Assembly: GCA_045580105.1 (NCBI GenBank)
Contig: JAZNNH010000010.1
Span: forward strand, 1-18,431
Source of the DNA: RGIG5579 sp045580105
GTDB lineage: Bacteria > Bacillota > Clostridia > Oscillospirales > SIG627
Reading direction: 5' to 3'
DNA: 18,431 nucleotides
This document shows positions 6,219 through 13,765 of this stretch, one piece after another. Each line of letters begins with the position of its first letter. The stretch's first letter is position 1. A program made the translations under genes and the position numbers. Under the pieces are notes generated by a model. That model did no database searches, was not told where the DNA came from, and saw only the letters and a program-made list of their open reading frames with translations.

Positions 6219-8237
6219 TTATTTTTGATCGGGACAGGTTTTGCTCTGCTCTTCTTTGGCCGCCGCCGCGGCAGCTTCCATTGCCAATTTTTCGGCAAGA
6301 GATGCGGCTTGTTTCAAAGCATCGTCTTCCCGTTTTTTGGCATTCGCATCAATGCTTTTTTGCAGTTTTTCTTCTTTGATCTGAGCAACGCTTTCCATGG
6401 TTGCGCCGTCTTTCATGGAAGCGGCGAACTGTTCTTCATCCATCACTTCGTGTTCCATCAAGAAATTGGCAACGAAATGAAGTTTGTCCATATGCTCGTT
6501 GAGAAGCGAAACGGCTTTTTCAAAGGCGCGATTGACAATAGCAAGGGTTTCTTCGTCAATCAGAGAAGCAATCTTTTCCGAGTAGTTGGGCGTGTTACTG
6601 AAGTCGCGACCAAGGAAGACTTCTCCGTTTCCGCTTCCGTAAACCACAGGACCCAGTTTTTCACTCATACCGTATTTGGTAATCATGCTTCTGGCAATTT
6701 CCGTCGCGCGCTGAATGTCGTTAGAAGCTCCGGTGGAAATATCTTGCAAAATGAGTTTTTCCGCCACTCTACCGCCCAAAAGCGAAACAATTTCTTCTTC
6801 CATTTCAAGCTTGGAACGGTAACTTTTGTCTTCGCTGGGAAGAGAGAGGGTATAGCCGCCCGCTCTGCCGGAGGGAATGATGGAAATCTGATGGACCTTG
6901 TCTTGGGTGGGAAGGAAGTTGGTAACGATGGCGTGACCTGCCTCGTGATAGGCAGTCAATTTCTTGTCTTTTTCGGAAATGACCTTGCTCTTCTTTTGCG
7001 GACCGACGATCACTTTGATGGTCGCTTCCTGCAGTTCCGTGTTTCCGATCAGCTTCTTTCCTTTTCTGGCGGAGAGAAGGGCTGCCTCGTTGAGCAAATT
7101 GGCAAGGTCGGCACCGGTGAAACCGGGCGTTGATTTTGCCAAGGTGTTGAGATTGACGTCTTGTTCAAAGGGCTTGTTCTTGGAGTGAACCTTTAAAATC
7201 TCTTCGCGGCCCTTGATGTCGGGGTAGTTGACCGTTACTTGTCTGTCAAAACGACCGGGACGAAGCAGTGCGGGATCGAGAATGTCGGGGCGGTTGGTTG
7301 CTGCCATGACGATCACGCCTTCGTTGGAACCGAAACCGTCCATTTCAACCAAAAGTTGGTTCAAGGTTTGCTCGCGTTCATCGTGACCGCCGCCGAGACC
7401 GGCACCTCTGTGTCGACCGACTGCGTCGATTTCATCGATGAAAACAATGCTGGGCGAATTTTTCTTTGCATTTTCAAACAGGTCTCTGACACGGGAAGCA
7501 CCGACACCAACGTACATTTCCACAAAATCAGAACCGGAAATGGAGTAGAAGGGAACACCGGCTTCACCCGCAACGGCTTTGGCAAGAAGTGTTTTACCGG
7601 TACCGGGAGGTCCGACCAGCAAAACACCGTGGGGGATGCGGGCACCGAGTTCTTGGAACTTAGCAGGGCTTTTCAAGAAATCAACCACTTCGGTCAATTC
7701 TTCTTTTTCTACATCTGCACCGGCAACGTCCGCAAAGAAGACTTTTTTCTTTTCGTCGGAGCCGAGCTTTGCCTTCGCTTTGCCAAAGGAGTTCATTCTC
7801 GAACCCTTTCCGCCGGTCGCTTGATTCATCGCGTAGAACCAAAGACCAACGAAAACGACCAAAATCAGAACGTAAGGCAGGAAGCTGACCCACCAAGGAT
7901 AGGAAGCAATCGGTTCGTAGTGATATTTTTCCAAATTGCCGCCGCTGCCGTCTTCGTTCTTTTTGTTGGCTTCGACATAGGGCTTGATATCTTCGCGGAA
8001 ATGGTCAATGTCTTGCAGTTCAAAGACAATCTTTTTGTTTTCCGTTGTAACCAAGTTCAATTCGCCTGAGGCAGAAACGGTAAAACTCTTCACCTGATCT
8101 TTTTCAAACAGCGCAATAATATTGCTGGTTGTCAAATCGTCAGATGCAGAAAGATTGAACAGGGAACTGGAAATCAGAATGACCAGCAAGATCAGAATAG
8201 AATAAAATATTATGACCTTAAAATTGTTTTTTTTCAT
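6219..8237 (-). CDS. ftsH: ATP-dependent zinc metalloprotease FtsH
   Basis: This 672-residue membrane AAA+ protease degrades misfolded membrane proteins and short-lived regulators. Two membrane segments (about 8-28 and 116-136) flank an extracytoplasmic domain. The AAA core shows Walker A GPPGTGKT (209-216), the pore motif FVEMYVGVG (238-246), Walker B IVFIDEID (264-271) and the second region of homology TNRPDILDPALLRPGRFDR (314-332). The peptidase carries HEAGH (431-435), with the third zinc ligand likely D507 in STGASNDIQRAT. All key residues are intact. The C-terminal 60 residues form a Lys/Glu/Ala-rich, likely coiled-coil tail with a run of Ala. The ATG overlaps the tilS stop (ATGA). Its SD, AAGGAG (8252-8257), is 14 bases away, with a palindrome TTGATATCAA between. 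Length is typical. Confidence 0.98.
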   Translation of the reverse strand: MKKNNFKVIIFYSILILLVILISSSLFNLSASDDLTTSNIIALFEKDQVKSFTVSASGELNLVTTENKKIVFELQDIDHFREDIKPYVEANKKNEDGSGGNLEKYHYEPIASYPWWVSFLPYVLILVVFVGLWFYAMNQATGGKGSRMNSFGKAKAKLGSDEKKKVFFADVAGADVEKEELTEVVDFLKSPAKFQELGARIPHGVLLVGPPGTGKTLLAKAVAGEAGVPFYSISGSDFVEMYVGVGASRVRDLFENAKKNSPSIVFIDEIDAVGRHRGAGLGGGHDEREQTLNQLLVEMDGFGSNEGVIVMAATNRPDILDPALLRPGRFDRQVTVNYPDIKGREEILKVHSKNKPFEQDVNLNTLAKSTPGFTGADLANLLNEAALLSARKGKKLIGNTELQEATIKVIVGPQKKSKVISEKDKKLTAYHEAGHAIVTNFLPTQDKVHQISIIPSGRAGGYTLSLPSEDKSYRSKLEMEEEIVSLLGGRVAEKLILQDISTGASNDIQRATEIARSMITKYGMSEKLGPVVYGSGNGEVFLGRDFSNTPNYSEKIASLIDEETLAIVNRAFEKAVSLLNEHMDKLHFVANFLMEHEVMDEEQFAASMKDGATMESVAQIKEEKLQKSIDANAKKREDDALKQAASLAEKLAMEAAAAAAKEEQSKTCPDQK

Positions 8238-9703
8238 TTTGATATCAATATCTCCTTGGGAACATTAGTTTTATCAGGAATTATCTTGCTTTGTTTTTTT
8301 GCCATTTCGTTTGCAATCAAATCCAGCTTTTCGCCCTCCAGCGAGAACGTCATTAGCCGACTTGCCGGTTCCTGTCGTGTTTTGTCGCACAACCCGAAAA
8401 AAGGTAGCCAAAGGATTTCACTTTGATCACAAATAATGGGAATGTAGGGACGTAAAACACGGGGGATTCCGGCATCACAGAAGAGTTTTTTCACGCTTTT
8501 GTTCATGCCGTACATGCGGATTTTATCCCCATCTTGAAAACTTCTTGCAACGATCTTACCCTCTATTTTATCCGCAGAAAGGCGAATAATCAATGCTTTT
8601 TTGTTAACATTTACAAGCTTTTCGTCTTTTGAAAAGGTGAGGGTTAACGTTTGGTTTAAGAAGGGAATTTCGTTTTTTCCTTCATCCAGTTCTATTTTGT
8701 ACTGTATGTCGCAATCGGGGGATTCATACTTTGTAAAACAAAGATGTTTGTTTTGGATGACAAAGGAAAAGCCATTTGAAATTTCAATTATTTTGCCCTC
8801 GGATGGTTGTTTTAATAACGAGAGAATGTTGAGAAAACGGTCAAAATCAATGGTAATTTTTTCGCTTTTCGCCATCCTGGACAGAATTTCATACAAAATG
8901 GGAAAGTCAGCGTCATCTTCGCAAAACCTTGCAAGAAAGGAAAGCGGAAGGGAAGTATGAGAAAAGGAAAGTTTTTCACGCCCTTCCAAATCATTGCAGA
9001 TTTTTTTGCACAGGGCATCGTGATATCCCGAAAGTTTCCCGAATCGAAGCAGAGCGTTTTCTACTGCGGGATTGATTCTTTTCAGTTCCGGAATCACCAC
9101 GTGGCGCAACCGGTTCCTTGCAAATATGGTATCAGCGTTGCTTGAATCTTGTGTGAACGAAACTTGACGCTTTTTCAGAAAGGATACGATTTCTTCTTGG
9201 AAAAACGGTAAAAGCGGTCGAATAATGTTTTGTCTGGCGGCGGGAATTCCTTTTGCCCCATCCAGTCCCGTCCCACGAAGAATACGAAACAAAACGGTTT
9301 CCGCTTGATCGGAGGCAGTGTGAGCCGTTGCGATCCGGGAATAGCCGTTCTCAACGGCAACTTCTTGCAGCAGGCGGTATCGCTCAAGTCGGGCGCCTTC
9401 CTCCAACCCTTTGCCGGTCTTTTGGCAAAAAAGGGGAACGTTGACCGTCCGGGGAAAGAAGGGAACGTTATGCTCTTGACAGAAAGCGCGACAAAAATCC
9501 AGATCGGCCTGTGCGTCGTCGCGGATCATATGGTTGATGTGACAGGCGGCGACCTCAATTCCGAAGTTCGTTTTCAATTCGGATAACAGATACAAAAGGC
9601 ACACCGAATCTTTTCCGCCGGAAAAAGCGACAAGGATGCGCTCTGACGGTTGAAACGTGTTTTCTTTTTGATGGTAAAAATAAAATTTTTCTAATAGATC
9701 CAT
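8234..9703 (-). CDS. tilS: tRNA(Ile)-lysidine synthetase
   Basis: This 489-residue enzyme attaches lysine to C34 of the CAU-anticodon tRNA-Ile using ATP, so that it reads AUA codons. It has the PP-loop SGGKDS (28-33), the HINHMIRDDAQAD motif (55-67), 'AHTASDQAETVLFRILRGTGLDG' (127-149) and the 'RNRLRHVVIPELKRINP' signature (196-212). A C-terminal TilS_C-type domain spans about 385-455, including 'GDKIRMYGMNKSVKKLF'. The ATG lies 2 bases after the dnaB stop with no strong SD, so translation is probably coupled to dnaB; its own stop overlaps the ftsH start. It is slightly longer than many homologues because of a polar C-terminal tail. Base and codon use are more AT-rich than its neighbours, especially in the 3' half. 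The hpt gene often found between tilS and ftsH is missing. Confidence 0.95.
   Translation of the reverse strand: MDLLEKFYFYHQKENTFQPSERILVAFSGGKDSVCLLYLLSELKTNFGIEVAACHINHMIRDDAQADLDFCRAFCQEHNVPFFPRTVNVPLFCQKTGKGLEEGARLERYRLLQEVAVENGYSRIATAHTASDQAETVLFRILRGTGLDGAKGIPAARQNIIRPLLPFFQEEIVSFLKKRQVSFTQDSSNADTIFARNRLRHVVIPELKRINPAVENALLRFGKLSGYHDALCKKICNDLEGREKLSFSHTSLPLSFLARFCEDDADFPILYEILSRMAKSEKITIDFDRFLNILSLLKQPSEGKIIEISNGFSFVIQNKHLCFTKYESPDCDIQYKIELDEGKNEIPFLNQTLTLTFSKDEKLVNVNKKALIIRLSADKIEGKIVARSFQDGDKIRMYGMNKSVKKLFCDAGIPRVLRPYIPIICDQSEILWLPFFGLCDKTRQEPASRLMTFSLEGEKLDLIANEMAKKQSKIIPDKTNVPKEILISK
8239..8257 (-). promoter_or_regulatory. Unusual ftsH ribosome binding site with internal palindrome
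   Basis: AAGGAG (8252-8257) is the only good SD for ftsH but lies 14 bases from the ATG, beyond the usual 5-9. The perfect palindrome TTGATATCAA (8239-8248) sits in the spacer and could bring SD and start closer if folded. Alternatively, initiation occurs by re-starting after tilS termination at the ATGA overlap. Confidence 0.45.
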
Positions 9704-9705
9704 GA

Positions 9706-11088
9706 TTATGCTTCGGGTGGCGGCTCCATCTGGTCATAGCGGTGCTCAAGCGGGAAGAACAGCGTATACTTTCCGTTCCAGCCGAGTTTAATGTCTTCAA
9801 CGGCACCGTGACGGTTTTTGGAAATGATACATTCCGCTTGATTTTCAATGGAAGCGTCGTGATTATAATAGAATTCGCGGTGTAAAAACAGTACCACGTC
9901 GGCATCTTGCTCGATGGCACCGGATTCGCGCAAGTCGGTCAGTTGAGGGCGCTTGTCTTTTCTGTCTTGTGAAATACGGGAAAGCTGGGAGCACAAAATG
10001 ATGGGACAGCCCAGATCCTTTGCCATAATTTTCAAATTACGGGTGATATCGCCCACTTCGAGAACTCGATTGTCTCTCTTCTTGCGATCGTCGGAGGTCA
10101 TCAACTGAAGATAGTCCACGACGATCAGACCGAGATTGGGAATTCTGCGCAGTTTGGTTCTCATTTCAACGGGGGATAGGTTGCCCGATTCATCAATATA
10201 GATATTGGTCTGAGAAAGAGCGACTGCTGCTTCGGCAAGCTTGGCAAGATCCTCTTCTTCCAATTGTCCGTCACGCAGTTTTCTGCTCTCAATTCTTCCT
10301 TCCGAGGAAAGCAGTCTTGAGGCCAACTGCGTTTTTGACATTTCCATCGAGAAAATGGCAACCGACTTATCTCTTCTTCGCTTTGCCACTTCGGCTGCGA
10401 TATTCATAACAAAACTGGTTTTACCCATACCGGGACGCGCGCCGACGAGGATCAGGTCTCCCGGGTTCATACCGACAAGGACGCGGTCAAGATCGCCGAA
10501 ATAAGTCCTAATGGTTCCCGTGTTTTCAGAGCCGGAACTGACTTCCTTGAGTTCTACGTAGAACTGCTGGATGATTTCGTCGATTTTGGTAAAGTCGTGC
10601 TTGACGATTCCTTTGGTGAGATTGAAGATCTTTTGCTGGGCGCTGTCGATGATCTTGGACGTTTGACCGTGCTGCTCGTAGACCTCTTCCATAATTTCTT
10701 CCGCGGCATTGATCAACCCTCTCAAAAGCGCCTTTTCATGAATGATGGTGGCATAGTCCATAATGTTGGAAAGAGAGGGAACGTTTTCTGCCAACTGGCG
10801 GATATAGGAAGACCCGTGTTCTTCCGTGTAAACACCTTTTTGCACCAAAAGGGAAAGCAGGGTTACCACGTCAACTCCGCGGTTTTGCAAAGAAAGCTCA
10901 ATCAGCGCGTTATAGATTTCCTGATGCTTGTCAATATAAAAATCCGTTGTGCTTAAGACCGCGGAAACGTCACCCAGTTTCTCGCTGTCCAAAATCAGTG
11001 CGCCTAAAAGCGCCTGTTCATTTTCAACGGAATAGGGAAGCTGTCTGCCTAACAGTGTGCTCATCGATGGCTTGATGCCTTGATCCAT
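9706..11088 (-). CDS. dnaB: Replicative DNA helicase DnaB
   Basis: This 460-residue hexameric helicase unwinds DNA 5'-3' on the lagging strand at the replication fork and binds primase. The N-terminal helical domain begins near 'YSVENEQALLGALILD' (19-34), which is diagnostic. The RecA-like motor has Walker A GARPGMGKT (216-224), motif 'FSMEMS' (246-251), Walker B LIVVDYLQLM (321-330), 'SQLSR' (367-371), 'LRESGAIEQDAD' (386-397) and the arginine-finger region SKNRHG (423-428). No intein interrupts it. AAGGAA lies 7 bases before the ATG. It is 19 bases downstream of rplI, the standard Bacillota gdpP-rplI-dnaB order, and 2 bases upstream of tilS. Length and motifs are normal for the family (in B. 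subtilis nomenclature this is DnaC). Confidence 0.98.
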   Translation of the reverse strand: MDQGIKPSMSTLLGRQLPYSVENEQALLGALILDSEKLGDVSAVLSTTDFYIDKHQEIYNALIELSLQNRGVDVVTLLSLLVQKGVYTEEHGSSYIRQLAENVPSLSNIMDYATIIHEKALLRGLINAAEEIMEEVYEQHGQTSKIIDSAQQKIFNLTKGIVKHDFTKIDEIIQQFYVELKEVSSGSENTGTIRTYFGDLDRVLVGMNPGDLILVGARPGMGKTSFVMNIAAEVAKRRRDKSVAIFSMEMSKTQLASRLLSSEGRIESRKLRDGQLEEEDLAKLAEAAVALSQTNIYIDESGNLSPVEMRTKLRRIPNLGLIVVDYLQLMTSDDRKKRDNRVLEVGDITRNLKIMAKDLGCPIILCSQLSRISQDRKDKRPQLTDLRESGAIEQDADVVLFLHREFYYNHDASIENQAECIISKNRHGAVEDIKLGWNGKYTLFFPLEHRYDQMEPPPEA

Positions 11089-11107
11089 GATTCGTTCCTT
11101 TTCTTCT

Positions 11108-11548
11108 TTATTGTTCTACGATTACTTTCAGCTGCGCGCTGATGCCGGAGGAGAGCTTGATGTCTGCGTGAAACGTGCCGAAGTTCTTGATGGCATCGAT
11201 GCTGATTTTGCGTTTGTCGATCTTGATTTTATGCTGTTGTTCGAGAAGTTCGGAAACGTGCGCATTCGTCACACTGCCGTAGATCTTGCCGTCAGTGCCG
11301 GCACTGGCTTTTGCGCGAATTTCGATTTTTTCCAGTTTTTCTTTCAATTCCTTTGCATTCTCAAGATCCACTTTGGCTTTGTATTCTTGAGAAGAAAGCT
11401 GGTTTTTCAATTCATTTTCCGCCTTGGCGTCGGCAGGGGCGGCAAGGTTCTTCGGGAAGAGAAAATTGCGTGCATATCCGTCCGAAACGTTGACGATCTG
11501 TCCTTTTTTTCCCTGCCCTTTTACATCGCTTTTTAATACAACTTTCAT
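11108..11548 (-). CDS. rplI: 50S ribosomal protein L9
   Basis: This 146-residue protein is L9, which binds 23S rRNA near the base of the L1 stalk and helps keep the reading frame. The N-terminal domain 'MKVVLKSDVKGQGKKGQIV' and 'VSDGYARNFLFPKNLA' (22-37) is a near-consensus L9 signature. It is followed by the long Lys/Glu/Leu-rich connecting helix (about 41-77) and the C-terminal RNA-binding domain, including 'KIYGSVTNAHVSELL' (88-102). AAGGAG lies 6 bases before the ATG. It sits 15 bases after gdpP and 19 before dnaB, the conserved Bacillota arrangement. The length matches the usual 147-150. Confidence 0.98.
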   Translation of the reverse strand: MKVVLKSDVKGQGKKGQIVNVSDGYARNFLFPKNLAAPADAKAENELKNQLSSQEYKAKVDLENAKELKEKLEKIEIRAKASAGTDGKIYGSVTNAHVSELLEQQHKIKIDKRKISIDAIKNFGTFHADIKLSSGISAQLKVIVEQ

Positions 11549-11563
11549 TGGTTTCTCCTTTGT

Positions 11564-13591
11564 TTATGCTTCATTGAGATATTCGTCAATGGCTTCTTTT
11601 AACTGTATAAACGTTTCTTTGATGGTGGCATCCTTGACCTGTGCACCGGCCATATCGAAATGACCGCCGCCGTGGAGTTTTTCCGTGATTAATTGCACGT
11701 TGACCGTGCCGGAGGAACGGGCGGAAATGTGAACCGTCTCATCCATACGGCAAAGGACGAAACTGGCAAGAACACCGTCCAAGGTGAGAAGACGGTCGGC
11801 TGCTTTGGAAGCGGCAATCTTGTCTTCCTGCGTCGCATTTTCCTCGATATAGGAAAAGGCAATGATCTCGCGGTAAATAAAGGCGTTTGCCTCATATTTG
11901 ATTTCGCGTTTGAAATCATCCAGTTCGGAGCGGAAGAGCATTTGTGCTTCTGCGGGGTTGGCACCTTCCGAGCGCAGAAAGTGCGCGGCGGTAAAGGTTC
12001 GCGGGCCGGTGTTGTTGGCAAATTGCTTGGTATCCAAAATGATACCGGCAAACAGCAGTTCCGCTTCTTCTTTCAAAAGACTTCCGGGAGGCAATTGCTG
12101 TTCCAGCATTTCCGAAACCAATTCACTGGCACTGGATGCGCTGGGTTCAATATAGGTGATGGTGGGTTTGACGGCAAATTCAGCGCTTTGTCTATGGTGA
12201 TCGATGATGATTACGGTGCTGCAGTTCTCAAACAATTCCGGTGCTTCAAATTGGCGGATGTTGTTTACGTCAGTAATAATCAAAAGCGTAGAGGAAGAGA
12301 TCAGGTCTTGCGCCGTAGGGCCGTCAACAAAGATGTTTTTGTAATCGGTAAGACCGCTTAGTTTTTGAAAAACGCCCTTGAGGTTTGAATCGTGAATGTT
12401 GACCACGATGTTGACCTTCGGACAGTACTGCATCGCAAAACGAGCCATGCCGATCGAAGAGCCGATGGAATCGTGATCGGCGAAGCGGTGACCCATAATC
12501 AAAACGTTGGACGCTTTTTTCATCAGGTTCATCGCCTCGGAAGCCACGATGCGGCTTCGAATCTTCGTGCGTTTTTGCACGGTTTTGGTTCGTCCGCCGT
12601 AGTATTCCAATACGTTTCCGCGGCGCTTTAAAACGGCTTGGTCGCCGCCTCGCTGCATGGCAAGGTCCAGTGCCTGATGGGCAGCGGTTTCTTTTTCCTG
12701 CATCGAACCGTCAATGCAAGCGGTTCCGATGGAAATGGTGATGGGAACGTCCACGTTTCCGGAAGAAATATCCCGAACGTTGTCTAACACGTCAAACTTT
12801 TGATCCGTTAGTTTCTTTAGGTGCTTTTCCTCCATAATGAGAATGTAGCGATCGCTTTCCGTTTCCCGCAAAATCGCATCCAGCCCGTTTGCCCATTCTT
12901 TTAACAGAATGGAAATCTTGGCGGTGATGGTGCGGTAATTGCCTTGCAAGAGGGAAGTGGCTTCCGTGTAGTTATCCACGGCAATATAGGAGATGACGGG
13001 ATTTTTTTCTGCCAATTCGTGTTCCAAATTGCGGATTCTGGAAAGCGGGTCCCAAACGGTAATCAAAAGGATTTTTCCTTCGGAAGACACCTTGTAGGAT
13101 ACCACTTCAAATTCTTCACCTTGCATTTTTGCGATGACCGGCTTTTCGCGGAGCGTTTCGGCACTTTCTTCTCCGAGTCGGCGCAAACTGATTTTCTCAT
13201 CACAAAGGTCTTGGATGGAGAGGCGATAAAGATCGCCGGCGTTTCCGCTGGCCGTTTGGAACGCATTGTTATACCAAACAATGGAACCGTCTTCGGTGAA
13301 AATGGAAACGGGAGTCATCATTTCCATCAAGAAATCAAGGGTCAGTCCACTGAGAATGGCAAACTTTTCGTTGTGCTCGCGTCTGCGTTTGGACGAGAGG
13401 GTTCCGGCTAACCAGAAAAGCGCAATCTCAATCAGCAGAACACTCAAACCGCCGGTGAGAAACAGCCAGTTCTGCGATTGAATGGAAATCACCAGAGAAA
13501 ACGCAATCAGAAACACAGAACAGACCAAAATAACCGTGATGGGACGCAGACGGTCAAAGATGGAGTTCTTCAAGAAGTTTTTTTGTTTCAT
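11564..13591 (-). CDS. gdpP: Cyclic-di-AMP phosphodiesterase GdpP
   Basis: This 675-residue membrane enzyme hydrolyses the second messenger c-di-AMP to pApA, and so affects osmotic and potassium balance, cell-wall stress and beta-lactam tolerance. Two membrane helices (about 17-36 and 42-64) precede a PAS-like sensor region (about 95-180). A degenerate GGDEF domain follows (about 185-335), with no intact GGDEF motif, as usual for GdpP. The DHH phosphodiesterase domain has GHRFADHDSIG (367-377; H368, D372, D374), D441, DHHR (464-467) and D520. The DHHA1 domain ends with GGGH (641-644). All expected metal ligands are present. AGGT lies about 8 bases before the ATG. It is the first gene of the operon, about 58 bases downstream of a strong promoter. 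Confidence 0.96.
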   Translation of the reverse strand: MKQKNFLKNSIFDRLRPITVILVCSVFLIAFSLVISIQSQNWLFLTGGLSVLLIEIALFWLAGTLSSKRRREHNEKFAILSGLTLDFLMEMMTPVSIFTEDGSIVWYNNAFQTASGNAGDLYRLSIQDLCDEKISLRRLGEESAETLREKPVIAKMQGEEFEVVSYKVSSEGKILLITVWDPLSRIRNLEHELAEKNPVISYIAVDNYTEATSLLQGNYRTITAKISILLKEWANGLDAILRETESDRYILIMEEKHLKKLTDQKFDVLDNVRDISSGNVDVPITISIGTACIDGSMQEKETAAHQALDLAMQRGGDQAVLKRRGNVLEYYGGRTKTVQKRTKIRSRIVASEAMNLMKKASNVLIMGHRFADHDSIGSSIGMARFAMQYCPKVNIVVNIHDSNLKGVFQKLSGLTDYKNIFVDGPTAQDLISSSTLLIITDVNNIRQFEAPELFENCSTVIIIDHHRQSAEFAVKPTITYIEPSASSASELVSEMLEQQLPPGSLLKEEAELLFAGIILDTKQFANNTGPRTFTAAHFLRSEGANPAEAQMLFRSELDDFKREIKYEANAFIYREIIAFSYIEENATQEDKIAASKAADRLLTLDGVLASFVLCRMDETVHISARSSGTVNVQLITEKLHGGGHFDMAGAQVKDATIKETFIQLKEAIDEYLNEA

Positions 13592-13633
13592 CGGTTCAAA
13601 CCTCGTTTCGGAACGGTATCATAGAAATAAAAC

Positions 13634-13645
13634 GTATAGTTATAC
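13634..13645. repeat. Palindrome in the gdpP leader
   Basis: A perfect inverted repeat GTATA-GT-TATAC lies just downstream of the predicted transcription start of the gdpP operon (about +4 to +15). That is a position where a small repressor dimer could block transcription. It is short and AT-rich, so it may be chance. Confidence 0.3.
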
Positions 13646-13655
13646 ACTCTAAATC

Positions 13656-13684
13656 AGTATACCATTTTTTTCTTCCTTTGTAAA
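13656..13684 (-). promoter_or_regulatory. Sigma-A promoter of the gdpP operon
   Basis: On the minus strand, TTTACA (13679-13684) and TATACT (13656-13661) are separated by exactly 17 bases. TGG immediately before the -10 makes an extended -10 element. The predicted start is near 13649, giving a leader of about 58 bases before the gdpP ATG. It lies just downstream of the topoisomerase gene's terminator and is the only good promoter I see for the whole gdpP-to-gpsA gene series. Confidence 0.85.
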
Positions 13685-13690
13685 GAGTAA

Positions 13691-13735
13691 CAACAAAAAT
13701 AACAAGGTTTTGCCCAAGTTCGGAAAAACCTTGTT
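13691..13735 (-). terminator. Terminator of the hflX-topoisomerase transcript
   Basis: On the minus strand a stem AACAAGGTTTT pairs with AAAACCTTGTT around a loop containing CCGAACTTGGGC, followed by ATTTTTGTTG. It starts 31 bases after the topoisomerase stop codon and separates that unit from the gdpP promoter. Confidence 0.85.
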
Positions 13736-13765
13736 ATGTTCTGTTTTTTTATCTTTTGTTTGGCG

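Noticed and set aside
6182..6298. Possible 39-residue N-terminal extension of the gpsA-like protein
   Set aside because: It would overlap the ftsH 3' end and include the hairpin region; the ATG at 6181 has an SD and starts right before the Rossmann fold.
6108..7133. A 341-codon plus-strand open frame opposite ftsH
   Set aside because: It is antisense to the conserved AAA/protease domain of ftsH and shows no protein family features; same codon-bias artefact.
7239..8069. A 276-codon plus-strand open frame opposite ftsH
   Set aside because: Antisense shadow of the ftsH N-terminal and Walker regions with no plausible SD or motif.
11693..12361. A 222-codon plus-strand open frame opposite gdpP
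   Set aside because: It overlaps the catalytic DHH/DHHA1 region of gdpP on the other strand and has no recognisable domain.
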